Source: Thioclava pacifica DSM 10166
GTDB lineage: Bacteria > Pseudomonadota > Alphaproteobacteria > Rhodobacterales > Rhodobacteraceae
Direction of reading: 5' to 3'
Length of the DNA stretch: 64,000 nucleotides
Assembly (NCBI RefSeq): GCF_000714535.1
Contig: NZ_AUND01000012.1
Location: 310,001-374,000, forward strand
The translations under genes were made by a program, and so were the position numbers. Below, in pieces: positions 42,795-51,102 of the stretch. The notes under the pieces are model-generated. The model ran no database searches and was not told the origin of the DNA. It saw only the letters and a list, made by a program, of their open reading frames with translations. Every line of letters starts with the position of its first letter. The first letter of the stretch is position 1.

Positions 42795-43422
42795 ACCAGC
42801 GCAACAAGACCCGTCCCAAAAGCGCCCCCGCGATCACCGTGATCGCGATCCCCGCACCATACCAGGTGACGTAGAAAAGCGGACTGTCCTCGGTGCAGTG
42901 AAGCGCATAGATCGCCGTGCCGAGCCCCCCGGCCGCAAGTCCCGCCGCTACCCCCGCACGCTGGGGTGCGATCACCGCCCCCTGACGCAGACTGGTCAGG
43001 ACAGCGACAAGGATCGGCGCTGAAAACAGCGGGATCGAGAGCAAGCATGGCAGGATCGTTTTGCCGCGGAAATCCATCATGCGCTGGCTTTCAGGTGTCG
43101 TGACAAAGGCATAACCGAGCAAGAGCAGTCCAATCGCCGGAAAAACCCATGCCCAGCTCAGCCGTACCCGTGCCAGCGGACGCGCGAATTTCACCGCGAT
43201 CGGCATTGCAATCACCCCGAGCAGGAGCGGCAGGTAGAATTTCGGCGCGATCTCGGGCGTCATCAGGGTCTTTTCCATCGGAAACCGAACACCCAGTATC
43301 CCCGCCATCGCCAGCGCGGACAGGATCAGCGCCGGGATGAGCCAGCGCCAGAGCACCTGGCCTGCACGCGGCTCGCGCAGCTCGTCCTTCTCCAGCATTT
43401 CCAACAGGTCTTCGGTCTTCAT
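42793..43422 (-). CDS. nrsF: NrsF-type anti-sigma factor (DUF1109)
   Basis: The ATG at 43422 overlaps the sigF stop by 4 nt (ATGA) and gives 209 residues. After a short cytoplasmic N-terminus ([20 protein letters not shown]) there are about six transmembrane helices, with the DUF1109 pattern ending ALHCTEDSPLFYVTWYG and GALLGRVLLRW. In Caulobacter, NrsF holds SigF inactive and releases it under metal or redox stress, with conserved cysteines needed for sensing. Cysteines here are in LPCLLS and LHCTED. The partner pair sits divergent from the bufferin operon it should control. Confidence 0.88.
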   Translation of the reverse strand: MKTEDLLEMLEKDELREPRAGQVLWRWLIPALILSALAMAGILGVRFPMEKTLMTPEIAPKFYLPLLLGVIAMPIAVKFARPLARVRLSWAWVFPAIGLLLLGYAFVTTPESQRMMDFRGKTILPCLLSIPLFSAPILVAVLTSLRQGAVIAPQRAGVAAGLAAGGLGTAIYALHCTEDSPLFYVTWYGAGIAITVIAGALLGRVLLRW

Positions 43423-43994
43423 ATCTCGATCAGCCTCTCTCGAAGCGCGGCCAGTTTCTTGAGCGAACGATGCAACATCACACGCACCGCCCCCTCGCTC
43501 ATATCCATCGCATCCCCCGTCTCGGCGATGCTCTTCCCCTCGAGCCCGATGGCACGGACCAGATCCGCGGCGCGCGGCTCGAGATGACTCAAAAACGTCT
43601 CTATATCGGCCTTTTCCGTTGGATCGGCCTCTGGGGCGGCGGGCAACATTTCCGCGAAATCCTCGACCGGCAGATGGATCCGCCGACCGCGCTTGCGAAA
43701 CGCGTCCACCACCTTGTGCCGCGCGATCGCGTAACACCAGGGGGCCGCCGGTTCATCTTCGCGCCAGGTGTGGCGCTTGAGATGGATCGCGAGCAGAACC
43801 TCCTGAACCACATCCTCGCAATCGGCTTCCGGCAGGCCCGCCCCACGTGCCCGCACAACCGACCGCAGCACCGGCGTCACGGCTTGTAAAAACAGACCAT
43901 AGGCACGCGTATCACCCGCGTTGGCGGCCCTGAGAAGCCGCGTCCAGTCTGCTTGCCGATCATGCATCATCGCCATCCATTCGTTGTCGATCAT
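43419..43994 (-). CDS. sigF: ECF sigma factor SigF of the bufferin locus
   Basis: This 191-residue ECF sigma has region 2 (about 23-90; [38 protein letters not shown]) and region 4 (about 120-180; [38 protein letters not shown]). It is coupled to nrsF. Such pairs control DUF2282-DUF692 operons. The start is uncertain: ATG 43994 is listed, but a SigF-type promoter (GTAAC-N17-CGAA) on this strand spans 44005-43980, so an autoregulated transcript would start past that codon. ATGs at 43976, 43970 and 43967 are candidates. Confidence 0.86.
   Translation of the reverse strand: MIDNEWMAMMHDRQADWTRLLRAANAGDTRAYGLFLQAVTPVLRSVVRARGAGLPEADCEDVVQEVLLAIHLKRHTWREDEPAAPWCYAIARHKVVDAFRKRGRRIHLPVEDFAEMLPAAPEADPTEKADIETFLSHLEPRAADLVRAIGLEGKSIAETGDAMDMSEGAVRVMLHRSLKKLAALRERLIEI
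43596..43604 (-). repeat. Dispersed ATAGAG motif, copy 8
   Basis: GATATAGAGACGTTTTTG in sense within sigF (DIETFLS), Ile codon ATA. Confidence 0.6.
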
Positions 43995-44005
43995 GCCTTC
44001 GTTAC
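43980..44005 (-). promoter_or_regulatory. Candidate SigF-type promoter overlapping the sigF start
   Basis: On the minus strand, GTAAC at 44005-44001 and CGAA at 43983-43980 are 17 nt apart, the same layout as the plus-strand site before bufA. It would initiate near 43975, inside the currently longest sigF frame. Confidence 0.5.
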
Positions 44006-44048
44006 AGCGCTTGTGAAAAACTTTTTTCGATCACAGCGGCGTGAGCCT

Positions 44049-44074
44049 GTAACGACGCCGCGATCGGTCCCGAA
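44049..44074 (+). promoter_or_regulatory. SigF-type promoter for the bufferin operon
   Basis: GTAAC (44049-44053) and CGAA (44071-44074) are 17 nt apart, as in the Caulobacter SigF consensus GTAACN-N16-CGAA. The bufA ATG is at 44127, giving a leader of roughly 45 nt. Confidence 0.68.
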
Positions 44075-44126
44075 GAGAGATCAGGACCGCAACGGGTCCG
44101 ATAACGATCCAATCAGGGAGATCACC

Positions 44127-44399
44127 ATGAAGACCGAAACCACTCTTGGCATCGCTGCCGCTCTGAGCTGTGCGATGGGCATCGCGAGCGCTGCCCATGC
44201 AGACGATATGAAGATGGAGAAGTGTTACGGCGTCGCGATGGCGGGTCAAAATGACTGCGCGGCGGGCCCCGGCACGACCTGCGCAGGTACGGCGACGATG
44301 GACTACCAGGGCAACGCCTGGAAACTCGTCCCGGCCGGCACCTGCGAGACGATCGAGACACCGCACGGGATGGGCTCGCTCATGCCGAAGGAAATGTGA
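44127..44399 (+). CDS. bufA: BufA1-like bufferin precursor peptide (DUF2282)
   Basis: The ATG at 44127 gives 90 residues. A Sec-type signal ([20 protein letters not shown], ending ASAAHA) precedes a short mature peptide with four cysteines in the DUF2282 pattern: [18 protein letters not shown], then [10 protein letters not shown] and AGTCETI. In bufferins a DUF692 enzyme converts cysteines to thiooxazole-type copper ligands; the modified peptide is exported and protects against copper. The neighbours bufB and bufC encode the expected maturation enzymes, and a SigF-type promoter lies upstream. The frame extends further upstream, but only this start gives the signal peptide. Confidence 0.92.
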   Translation: MKTETTLGIAAALSCAMGIASAAHADDMKMEKCYGVAMAGQNDCAAGPGTTCAGTATMDYQGNAWKLVPAGTCETIETPHGMGSLMPKEM

Positions 44400-44408
44400 T
44401 CACAGGTC

Positions 44409-44437
44409 GGGGCGGATTGGTCCGCCCCTCCTCTTTC
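44409..44437 (+). terminator. Attenuator-like hairpin between bufA and bufB
   Basis: GGGGCGGA (44409-44416) pairs with TCCGCCCC (44421-44428) with a TTGG loop and a pyrimidine tail (TCCTCTTTC). It lies 9 nt after the bufA stop and just before the bufB ribosome binding site (GGAGG, 44441-44445). Partial termination would favour precursor over enzymes. Confidence 0.65.
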
Positions 44438-44450
44438 AAGGGAGGCCACG

Positions 44451-45293
44451 ATGACTTTGCCGCGCAAACCTGGGCTGGGTTTCAAGCCCGAGCATTTCCC
44501 CGCCATCGCAGAAACCAAGCCCAATCTGGGTTTCTTTGAAATCCATGCCGAGAATTACATGGGCGCGGGGGGCATGCCTCATGCGATGTTACAGCGGCTG
44601 CGGGAGGATTACGCAGTTTCGATCCATGGGGTCGGCCTCTCGATCGGTGGCCCCGATCCGCTCGATCGCGACCATCTCGCAAGGCTGAAAACGCTTTGCG
44701 ATCGCTACGAGCCCGAGAGTTTCTCCGAACATCTCGCCTGGGCGAGTCATGGCGGGGTCTGGATGCATGATCTGCTGCCCCTGCCCTATACGCAGGAGAC
44801 CCTAGCGATCGTCTGCGATCATATCGACGAGCTGCAGGACCATCTCGGCCGCCGGATGCTGCTGGAAAACCCCGCGACCTATGTTCTCTTCGATAATTCC
44901 GACATTCCCGAGACCGAATTCCTGACCGAGATCAGCCGCCGCACCGGCTGCGGGCTGCTCTTGGATGTGAACAATGTTTTCGTCTCCTGCGTGAACCACC
45001 GACAGGACCCACGCGCTTATCTCGATGCCTTCCCGCTCGCCAAAATTAACGAGATCCATCTCGCCGGACATGAAGAGGAAGAGCTGCCCTCGGGACCGCT
45101 CCTGATCGACAGCCACGGCCGTGAGGTCGCGGAGCCGGTTTGGGCGCTTTATGGCGAAATAGTCTCGAAAATTGGACCTTTGCCCAGCCTGATCGAATGG
45201 GACAACGACGTGCCGGCCTTCGCGGTTCTGATGGCCGAAGCGGAGCGTGCGCGCTCCATATTGGAAGGACAGAGCCATGCTCTCGCATCGTGA
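44451..45293 (+). CDS. bufB: BufB, DUF692 multinuclear non-heme iron oxidative enzyme
   Basis: This 280-residue TIM-barrel protein belongs to DUF692 (MNIO, MbnB-like). Likely metal ligands lie in [79 protein letters not shown] and LIEWDNDVP. The family uses an iron cluster and O2 to rearrange peptide cysteines into oxazolone-thioamide or thiooxazole groups. It would act in the cytoplasm on BufA before export. The start has a GGAGG site at 5 nt. The end overlaps bufC by 17 nt. Confidence 0.93.
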   Translation: MTLPRKPGLGFKPEHFPAIAETKPNLGFFEIHAENYMGAGGMPHAMLQRLREDYAVSIHGVGLSIGGPDPLDRDHLARLKTLCDRYEPESFSEHLAWASHGGVWMHDLLPLPYTQETLAIVCDHIDELQDHLGRRMLLENPATYVLFDNSDIPETEFLTEISRRTGCGLLLDVNNVFVSCVNHRQDPRAYLDAFPLAKINEIHLAGHEEEELPSGPLLIDSHGREVAEPVWALYGEIVSKIGPLPSLIEWDNDVPAFAVLMAEAERARSILEGQSHALAS

Positions 45294-46050
45294 CTTCGCG
45301 CGCAGCTTCCGCGATGCGATCAATGGTGGCGCCGCACCCGAGAACGCAACCGCGCGCCAGCCGGGCGAGACCGAGCGCCGCTTCGATGTCTATCGCAACA
45401 ATGTCGCGCATGGGCTCTCGCGGGCCCTGGCGCGCCATTATCCGGTGATCGAGCGGCTTCTGGGCGATGAATGCTTCAAGGGGGTGGCGCGGCTTTTCAT
45501 TGACCGGCATCCACCGCAAACGCCGCTCCTGATCGCGTGGGGCGAAGAGTTTGCGGCATTTCTTGCTGAAATAGAGACGTTTCAGTCGTTGATCTACCTG
45601 CCCGACGTCGCACGGATCGAATGGGCGCGCAGCCGTGCCTATCATTCCTCAGATGCGCAGCCTGTGCCGCCTCAGAAATTGCAGGCGATTGCGCAAGAGG
45701 CCGGTGAGGACTTGCAGCTTTTCCTCCATCCGTCGGTGCAGGTTTTGCAGATGCTTACTCCGGCAGGGTCGATCTGGGTTTCGCAACAACCGGGTGGGCC
45801 GCCCGCGCCGACAGCCGCGCAATGGGCGCCTGAGACGGTTCTGATCGCACGCAAAGGGCTCGACGACGTGATCACCCAAGCGGTGCCTGCGCCGATCGGG
45901 CGTTTCATATCCGCCCTCGCCTACGGTCGCACCGTGGCCGAAGCCCAGGCATCCACAGGAGAGGGATTCGAGTTGAATGCAGCATTCCTGTTGCTCGTGA
46001 AGAACGCGCTGATCATCGGCGCGGACAAAAAGGGAGGAGACACGACATGA
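45277..46050 (+). CDS. bufC: BufC, DUF2063 partner protein
   Basis: The ATG at 45277 gives 257 residues of the DUF2063 family: N-terminal [45 protein letters not shown] and [25 protein letters not shown]. The N-terminal domain is the precursor-recruiting partner of DUF692 enzymes; the C-terminal part is variable. It presents BufA to BufB. It overlaps bufB by 17 nt and the doxX-like gene by 4 nt (ATGA). A copy of the dispersed motif (ATAGAGACG at 45571) lies in this gene. Confidence 0.88.
   Translation: MLSHRDFARSFRDAINGGAAPENATARQPGETERRFDVYRNNVAHGLSRALARHYPVIERLLGDECFKGVARLFIDRHPPQTPLLIAWGEEFAAFLAEIETFQSLIYLPDVARIEWARSRAYHSSDAQPVPPQKLQAIAQEAGEDLQLFLHPSVQVLQMLTPAGSIWVSQQPGGPPAPTAAQWAPETVLIARKGLDDVITQAVPAPIGRFISALAYGRTVAEAQASTGEGFELNAAFLLLVKNALIIGADKKGGDTT
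45571..45579 (+). repeat. Dispersed ATAGAG motif, copy 9
   Basis: GCTGAAATAGAGACGTTTC in sense within bufC (AEIETFQS), Ile codon ATA. Confidence 0.6.
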
Positions 46051-46514
46051 CCAGCACATTCGGGACGAATCCGCCAAAACAAGGTCTGCCTCGGCTTTAT
46101 CAGGGCATCATCAGGGCGACATCCTACATCCCGCGTGAGGTCATCCTGCTCGCCGCCCGGCTCTTTCCGGCCACAGTTTTCTGGATGTCGGGACGCACCA
46201 AGGTCGATGGGTTCATGATCAAGGACTCGACCTTCACTCTCTTCCAGTATGAATACGCCCTCCCCTTCATCCCGCATCACTGGGCTGCGGTCATGGCGAC
46301 CTTTGCCGAGCATTTCTTCCCCATGCTTCTCATCCTCGGCCTCGCGACACGACTCTCGGCGCTGGCGCTTCTGGGGATGACCTTGGTGATACAGATCTTC
46401 GTCTATCCGGGCGCCTGGGTGACGCATGGGCTCTGGGCCGTGGCCTTTCTCACCGTGATCACACAAGGTCCGGGGCGGTTTTCTCTCGATCGGGTGATCG
46501 GATTGGAACGCTGA
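46047..46514 (+). CDS. DoxX-family membrane protein of the bufferin operon
   Basis: The 155-residue protein has four hydrophobic segments (about 27-47, 75-100, 105-125 and 127-147) and the DoxX-type motif [20 protein letters not shown]. DoxX proteins often close DUF2282-DUF692-DUF2063 operons; their role is unknown, with suggestions of quinone or redox partners in the membrane. It is translationally coupled to bufC. The operon appears to end here; a 51-bp gap separates the flavin reductase gene. Confidence 0.85.
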   Translation: MTSTFGTNPPKQGLPRLYQGIIRATSYIPREVILLAARLFPATVFWMSGRTKVDGFMIKDSTFTLFQYEYALPFIPHHWAAVMATFAEHFFPMLLILGLATRLSALALLGMTLVIQIFVYPGAWVTHGLWAVAFLTVITQGPGRFSLDRVIGLER

Positions 46515-46565
46515 GCCTTGCCCTCCCCGCCCGGGCCATTATGTCTGGGCGCAGAGGGAGATCGG

Positions 46566-47132
46566 ATGAGCGAAAGCGACGATATCGATGCCGCCATGAA
46601 CCGGGCGGAACGCACGGTGCCTGGCGGGCAAGCGCCCGACCCGTTCGATGCACGACGCCTGCGTGATGCTTTGGGGCGTTTCGCCACCGGGGTAACCGTG
46701 GTCACGGCCTGTGAATGCGACGACCATCACGGGCCGGTCGGGATGACGGTCAACAGCTTTGCCTCGGTCTCGCTCGATCCTCCGCTGATCCTGTGGTCTG
46801 CGGCGCGCAGTTCGATCCGCCATGCCCATTTCACCCAAACGCCAGCATTCGCGGTGCATGTGCTGCGTCACGATCAGGAATATCTCGCGCATCGCTTCAC
46901 GCGACGCGGCAACGGGTTTTCGGGGCTGGATTACACCCAGAACGAAGCGGGCGTACCGCTTCTGGCAGATGTCCTCGCCCGGTTCGAATGCGTCACCGAG
47001 GCACGCCATGATGGCGGCGATCACACGATCATCATCGGCCGGGTGACACGGTTCGAGAGCACCACGGATGGCGCGCCACTCATCTTCTCGGGCGGGCAGT
47101 TCGGCAGCTTCCGCCCCGATCAGTCGAGCTGA
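46566..47132 (+). CDS. Flavin reductase-like domain protein
   Basis: The ATG at 46566, preceded by GAGGGAGA, gives 188 residues of the FMN-binding flavin reductase family: LRDALGRFATGVTVVTA, GPVGMTVNSFASVSLDPPLILWSAA and DHTIIIGRVTRFE. Such proteins reduce free FMN or FAD with NAD(P)H for a partner monooxygenase. An N-terminal tail of about 30 residues is extra. No monooxygenase is adjacent, so its partner is unknown. Its 3' end overlaps the converging pqiC by 13 nt. Confidence 0.87.
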   Translation: MSESDDIDAAMNRAERTVPGGQAPDPFDARRLRDALGRFATGVTVVTACECDDHHGPVGMTVNSFASVSLDPPLILWSAARSSIRHAHFTQTPAFAVHVLRHDQEYLAHRFTRRGNGFSGLDYTQNEAGVPLLADVLARFECVTEARHDGGDHTIIIGRVTRFESTTDGAPLIFSGGQFGSFRPDQSS

Positions 47133-47683
47133 GCGATCCGCCGCGCGAGCACCGTCACCGCCGCGCTTTGCGCCTTGGCAATCGTGCCGGGCTCCTGATC
47201 CGCGATCGGCACGGTGAAATCGAAGCGCCGCACAACATCGCGCCCGCCTTCATAGCCTGCGGGCGTCACGAAATAGACCCCTGCGACATGCAGCTGACCA
47301 TCCGCACCGGGCAGCATCTGCTCGATCCGGACCTCGACCCGACGCGCGGGCGGATCGGCGAGCGGCCAAGGCTCCGAGATCACGGTCGCGCCAGAGAGCG
47401 CCGAGATCTGCCGTGCCAGTGACAAGGTGAAAGCGCGGGCCGGATCATCCGCCCAGAGATTGTCCGGGTTCGAACGCAGCGCGCCATCGGCGGTCTGGAA
47501 AGCGATTTCCTGTGCGGTCGCGTATTGCGGCATCGAAACCTCGCGCAGCTCCGCCCGGCCCAGCCGGTTCGGCACTGCCTTCTCCGCGGTGGGCGGGTCG
47601 ATCGGATAGCGCGCGATCTTCTCAGGATCCGAACAGGCGGCGAGCGCCAGCAGGCAGAGCGGCAAAATCTGGAAGGGTTTCAT
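47120..47683 (-). CDS. pqiC: PqiC-like ABC-type transport auxiliary lipoprotein
   Basis: I chose the ATG at 47683 (187 aa), which has AGGAG at 6 nt; the ATG at 47689 lies directly on that site. The signal peptide ends in a lipobox (LLALAAC, about C17). The mature part follows the DUF330/PqiC pattern (RLGRAELREVSMPQYA; VEVRIEQMLPGADGQLHVAGVY). In E. coli, PqiC is an outer-membrane lipoprotein that caps the PqiB tunnel for lipid transport. It lies 12 bp after pqiB. Confidence 0.86.
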   Translation of the reverse strand: MKPFQILPLCLLALAACSDPEKIARYPIDPPTAEKAVPNRLGRAELREVSMPQYATAQEIAFQTADGALRSNPDNLWADDPARAFTLSLARQISALSGATVISEPWPLADPPARRVEVRIEQMLPGADGQLHVAGVYFVTPAGYEGGRDVVRRFDFTVPIADQEPGTIAKAQSAAVTVLARRIAQLD

Positions 47684-47695
47684 CGTCATCTCCTG

Positions 47696-49735
47696 TCAGC
47701 GGCCCAGAATGAAGGCCTGCGGATTACGTTCGATCATCCGCGCGAGCGAGCCGATATCGGCAATCGACCGGCGCAGCTCACGCAGCATATTGACCGTCTC
47801 GTTCGAGAAGTTCGAGCCCCGGCCATAGGTCGCGACCAGCGCCTGCGCCTGATCGACGAGCGATTGCAGCTGCCGGGTCAGCTCGGGCAGGCGGTCGGTC
47901 GCTTTCGAAACCGATTGCGCGGCGCTTTGGGCGGCATCGAGCGTCTCGTTGAGCTTGTCGGCGGCGCCCGCCTGACGCAGCTGCTCAAGGATCGCCGCGG
48001 TCTGCTCCAGCGTCGCATTCAGAGATTGCGGCAGATCCTGCGTGCCCGGCTTGTTCAGAAGGCCGTTGATATCGGCAAGAATCGTGTCGAGTTTCTCGCC
48101 CATATCCTTGAGCGGCATATCTGCGATGGCCGATGCGGCACGATCGGCAGAAGCCAGCGTCTGATCAAGGCCGGAGATTTCCTCAAGTACCGAACTGGCC
48201 GCCTCGGTGACCCGATCGAGCGCCGCCACGGTCTTGTCGGCCGCATCCTTCTTGTTGAGGTCGGCCGCGAAGGTCTTGAGCTGTTCGAGCAAGCCCGAAA
48301 GTTCGCCCGGCACCTTGCGCGTGTCCTCGCTCTCGGCCACGGCGGAGATCGAGTCGAGCGTGCGGATCGCGGAATTCATGAGGTCCTCGATCGGCAGCCC
48401 CTCGATGCGCTTGAACACGCCCTTGGCCGATTTCGCCAGATCGTTCTCGGAGGCCGGTGCGGTCGGGATCGACGGGAAGGGATCTGTCTCGAGATTCATC
48501 TCGGCCGCGGCCACATCAGGCACGTCGGAAAGCTCCACCACCATCGTCCCGCCCAGAAGACCGATCGCCGCGATACGGGCGCGCAGCCCGCCCTCGACCT
48601 CGCCTTGCAGGAATTGCGTGACCGATTCCGCATCGGCATCGCGCGCGAGCCCGAGCCGGTCGGGCGAGAGCGCAATCGTGACCTGCTGCTGGGCATAGCG
48701 CTGGCCTGTCGCATCGGTATGGATCTTGATCGCAAGCGCGGTCACCTCACCTGCCTCGACGCCGCGGAACTGTACCTTGGAGCCGACTTCCAGCCCCTGC
48801 ACCGGGTCGTCGAAGAGAAGCGTGTAGCGCGGCGGGTCGACCACGTCGGACTGGAAGACCGAGTTCTCGGCCGTGTCCTTGCTGCCATAGAGCCTAAACG
48901 CATGGCCATTCTCGACGATATCCCCGCCCGAGGTGAACGTCTCGAACTCCACCCCGCCCTGCACCAGCGTCGCGAGCGAACGCACGTCGAGCGTCAGGCC
49001 CGAGGCATCGAATTTCACCGAGAAGCCTGACGTGTCCCAAAACCGTGTCGCGGTGGTCAGTAGCTGGTTATGCGGCGCCTCGATGAACGCATCGACCACG
49101 ACGCCCGAGCCATCCTTGTCGAGACGCAGATTTTGCAGATGGCCCACCGTCAGCCCGTGATAAAGAACCGGCGCGCCATCGACGATCCCGCCCGCATCCT
49201 TGGCGCGCAGCTCGATGATCGTGCCGCGGGTCGGGTCGGGAGAGATCGGCGGCTGCTCGAGCCCTTCAAATCTCGTCTGCGGCGTGGCGGGCTTGTCGTT
49301 CCAGAAGCCCTCGATATAGGTGCCCGACAGCACCGTGCCGAGATTTTCGATCCCACGCGCGGAGACCTCGGGACGCACCAGCCAGAACTTCGTCTCGTTA
49401 TCGACATAGGGCGCAACATCCTTGTCCACCCGCACGCCAAGCCGCACCTTTGTCAGGTCCGGCGTGAAACCGATCGTCTCGACCTTTCCGACCTCGACCT
49501 CGCGGAATTTCAGCGGCGTACCGATCTCGACGCCGGTGGCATCCTTGAAATCGATCTCGATCAGCATGCCCCGGTCGGAAAACGTCTTCCATGCAACCCC
49601 AAGGGTGATCAGAAGTGCGATCAGCGGCACGACCCAGACGACCGAAAGCCGCGTCCAGATCGGGCGTGGCGCTTCGGAGGTTTCGAGCTTGGCGGGCATG
49701 GGCCCGGAGGAGCCAGGATCAGAATTATCGCTCAT
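47696..49735 (-). CDS. pqiB: PqiB, MCE-domain inter-membrane lipid transport protein
   Basis: The ATG at 49735 overlaps the second pqiA stop by 1 nt and gives 679 residues. An N-terminal membrane helix (VVWVVPLIALLITLGVAW) is followed by three MCE domains (first at about 50-145: IEIDFKDATGVEIGTPLKFREVEVG; then GAPVLYHGLTVGHLQNLRLD; then YTLLFDDPVQGLEVGSKVQFRGVEAG) and a long helical C-terminus (about 440-679) rich in coiled-coil heptads. PqiB forms a syringe-like tunnel across the periplasm. It is longer than E. coli PqiB (546), mainly in the helical end. Confidence 0.92.
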   Translation of the reverse strand: MSDNSDPGSSGPMPAKLETSEAPRPIWTRLSVVWVVPLIALLITLGVAWKTFSDRGMLIEIDFKDATGVEIGTPLKFREVEVGKVETIGFTPDLTKVRLGVRVDKDVAPYVDNETKFWLVRPEVSARGIENLGTVLSGTYIEGFWNDKPATPQTRFEGLEQPPISPDPTRGTIIELRAKDAGGIVDGAPVLYHGLTVGHLQNLRLDKDGSGVVVDAFIEAPHNQLLTTATRFWDTSGFSVKFDASGLTLDVRSLATLVQGGVEFETFTSGGDIVENGHAFRLYGSKDTAENSVFQSDVVDPPRYTLLFDDPVQGLEVGSKVQFRGVEAGEVTALAIKIHTDATGQRYAQQQVTIALSPDRLGLARDADAESVTQFLQGEVEGGLRARIAAIGLLGGTMVVELSDVPDVAAAEMNLETDPFPSIPTAPASENDLAKSAKGVFKRIEGLPIEDLMNSAIRTLDSISAVAESEDTRKVPGELSGLLEQLKTFAADLNKKDAADKTVAALDRVTEAASSVLEEISGLDQTLASADRAASAIADMPLKDMGEKLDTILADINGLLNKPGTQDLPQSLNATLEQTAAILEQLRQAGAADKLNETLDAAQSAAQSVSKATDRLPELTRQLQSLVDQAQALVATYGRGSNFSNETVNMLRELRRSIADIGSLARMIERNPQAFILGR
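48887..48895 (+). repeat. Dispersed ATAGAG motif, copy 10
   Basis: GCTGCCATAGAGCCTAAAC antisense within pqiB, encoding RLYGS. Confidence 0.5.
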
Positions 49736-50367
49736 CAAATCACTCTTTCAGGGCCACGCCATATCAGACGCGGGTCAAAACTTTGGGCGGAAAGCATGGT
49801 GAATGCAACCGACAGGGCGAATGAGGCCGCCGCCGGTCCGGGATGGATGGAGGCAACGAAGCCCAATTGCACAAGAGCCGAGAGGATCGCCACCACGAAC
49901 ACGTCGATCATCGACCAGCGACCGATGAACTCGACCACCTCGTAGAGATGCAGATGAGGATGTCCACCGCGGCGTTTCTCATTGCCGACGGCGAGCGCAA
50001 GATAGGCAACTGCGATGAACTTGCCGATCGGGATCATCACCGAGGCGACGAAGACGATCGTGGCCACGCCGTAATTGTGGTGCTTCCACAGCTCGATCGC
50101 GCCGCCGACGATGGTGTTTTGTTGTTCGGCTCCCAATGTCGCGGTGCGCAGCATCGGATAAAGGTTCGCCGGGATGTAGAAGATGAGCCCGGCCCACCAC
50201 CAGGCCCAGACCTTCTGCAACCCGCTCTTGTCGACCGGACGCAGCGCCGCTCCGCAGCGCTCGCAATAGCCGTGATCGGGCGTCCAGACCTTGCCGCAAC
50301 GCGTGCAGCCGATCAGCCCCGCATCGGTCGCTGTCAGCACGTTTACTTGCGTTCGATCGCGTCCCAT
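49735..50367 (-). CDS. pqiA: PqiA domain protein, second half
   Basis: The ATG at 50367 (AGTGGA upstream) gives 210 residues; a GTG at 50376 is possible. A zinc ribbon (CTRCGKVW and YCERCGAAL) precedes four transmembrane helices with the PqiA pattern (WAGLIFYIPANLYPML, SVMIPIGKFIAVAYLAL, SMIDVFVVAILSALVQLG). E. coli PqiA is a single 417-residue protein with two such halves; here they are separate proteins whose genes overlap by 25 nt. With pqiB and pqiC it forms one operon. Confidence 0.88.
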   Translation of the reverse strand: MGRDRTQVNVLTATDAGLIGCTRCGKVWTPDHGYCERCGAALRPVDKSGLQKVWAWWWAGLIFYIPANLYPMLRTATLGAEQQNTIVGGAIELWKHHNYGVATIVFVASVMIPIGKFIAVAYLALAVGNEKRRGGHPHLHLYEVVEFIGRWSMIDVFVVAILSALVQLGFVASIHPGPAAASFALSVAFTMLSAQSFDPRLIWRGPERVI

Positions 50368-50978
50368 ATCGTCCACTTGCTAACAAAAGAATCTTTCAAC
50401 GCGATCACGATGATCAACACGCAAAACGCCCAGAAGGCAGGCCCGAGCGAGACCTTGGCGAGCCCGGCGAGCTTCACCAGCGCCACAGCCGTCCCGATGA
50501 TGAAAATCTCCGCCATCGCCCAGGGCTGGGACTCCTCGGCCAGACGGAACATCGTTGCCGCATGTGGCCAGGCGGGCTTGCCATTGGCCAGTGGCCAGAG
50601 CGTGTAGATCAGCGCGGCAAAGCGGAACACCGGGAGGGCCACGATCATCGACAGTACCGCAAAGGCCAGCGGTGCGAGCCAGCCCTCGGAAAAGGCCATC
50701 GCGACACCGAAGATCGAGCTTTCATGATGAAGGCCTCGGGTCGAGATCTCGAGAAACGGGAAGAAGATCGCCCCGATCATCAGGATCATGCCCGTAAAGG
50801 AAAACGCGATCACGTGCAGGAAAGACCGCTCGCGCGGAGAAATCAGAATCGTCCCGCAGCGTACGCAACGCGCACGCTGTCCGTCCGGCAGATGCTCCGC
50901 CTGATGCAATGCATCGCATTGCGGACAGGCCATCAACTGCGCCGGATCGAGTTTGGGTGGGGAGGTCTGAAAGCTCAT
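50343..50978 (-). CDS. pqiA: PqiA domain protein, first half
   Basis: The 211-residue protein has a zinc ribbon (CPQCDALH and CVRCGTIL) and four transmembrane helices (SFTGMILMIGAIFFPFLEI, PLAFAVLSMIVALPVFRFA, MAEIFIIGTAVALVKLAG). It is the first gene of a four-gene pqi operon (A1-A2-B-C). PqiA-type proteins supply lipid from the inner membrane to the MCE tunnel. In E. coli the operon responds to SoxRS; I see no SoxR box here. It diverges from motB across 124 bp. Confidence 0.88.
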   Translation of the reverse strand: MSFQTSPPKLDPAQLMACPQCDALHQAEHLPDGQRARCVRCGTILISPRERSFLHVIAFSFTGMILMIGAIFFPFLEISTRGLHHESSIFGVAMAFSEGWLAPLAFAVLSMIVALPVFRFAALIYTLWPLANGKPAWPHAATMFRLAEESQPWAMAEIFIIGTAVALVKLAGLAKVSLGPAFWAFCVLIIVIALKDSFVSKWTIWDAIERK

Positions 50979-51102
50979 TCGACAAATCTAGCAATTGGCC
51001 GCGCGACGACAAGCGATCCACGAAATAGGGCGCATTTTATCCGTAAACGGCCTGTTAATGCGGCGTTGCTACATCGGTCTGTGGGTGAAAAGAGGTGGTG
51101 GG

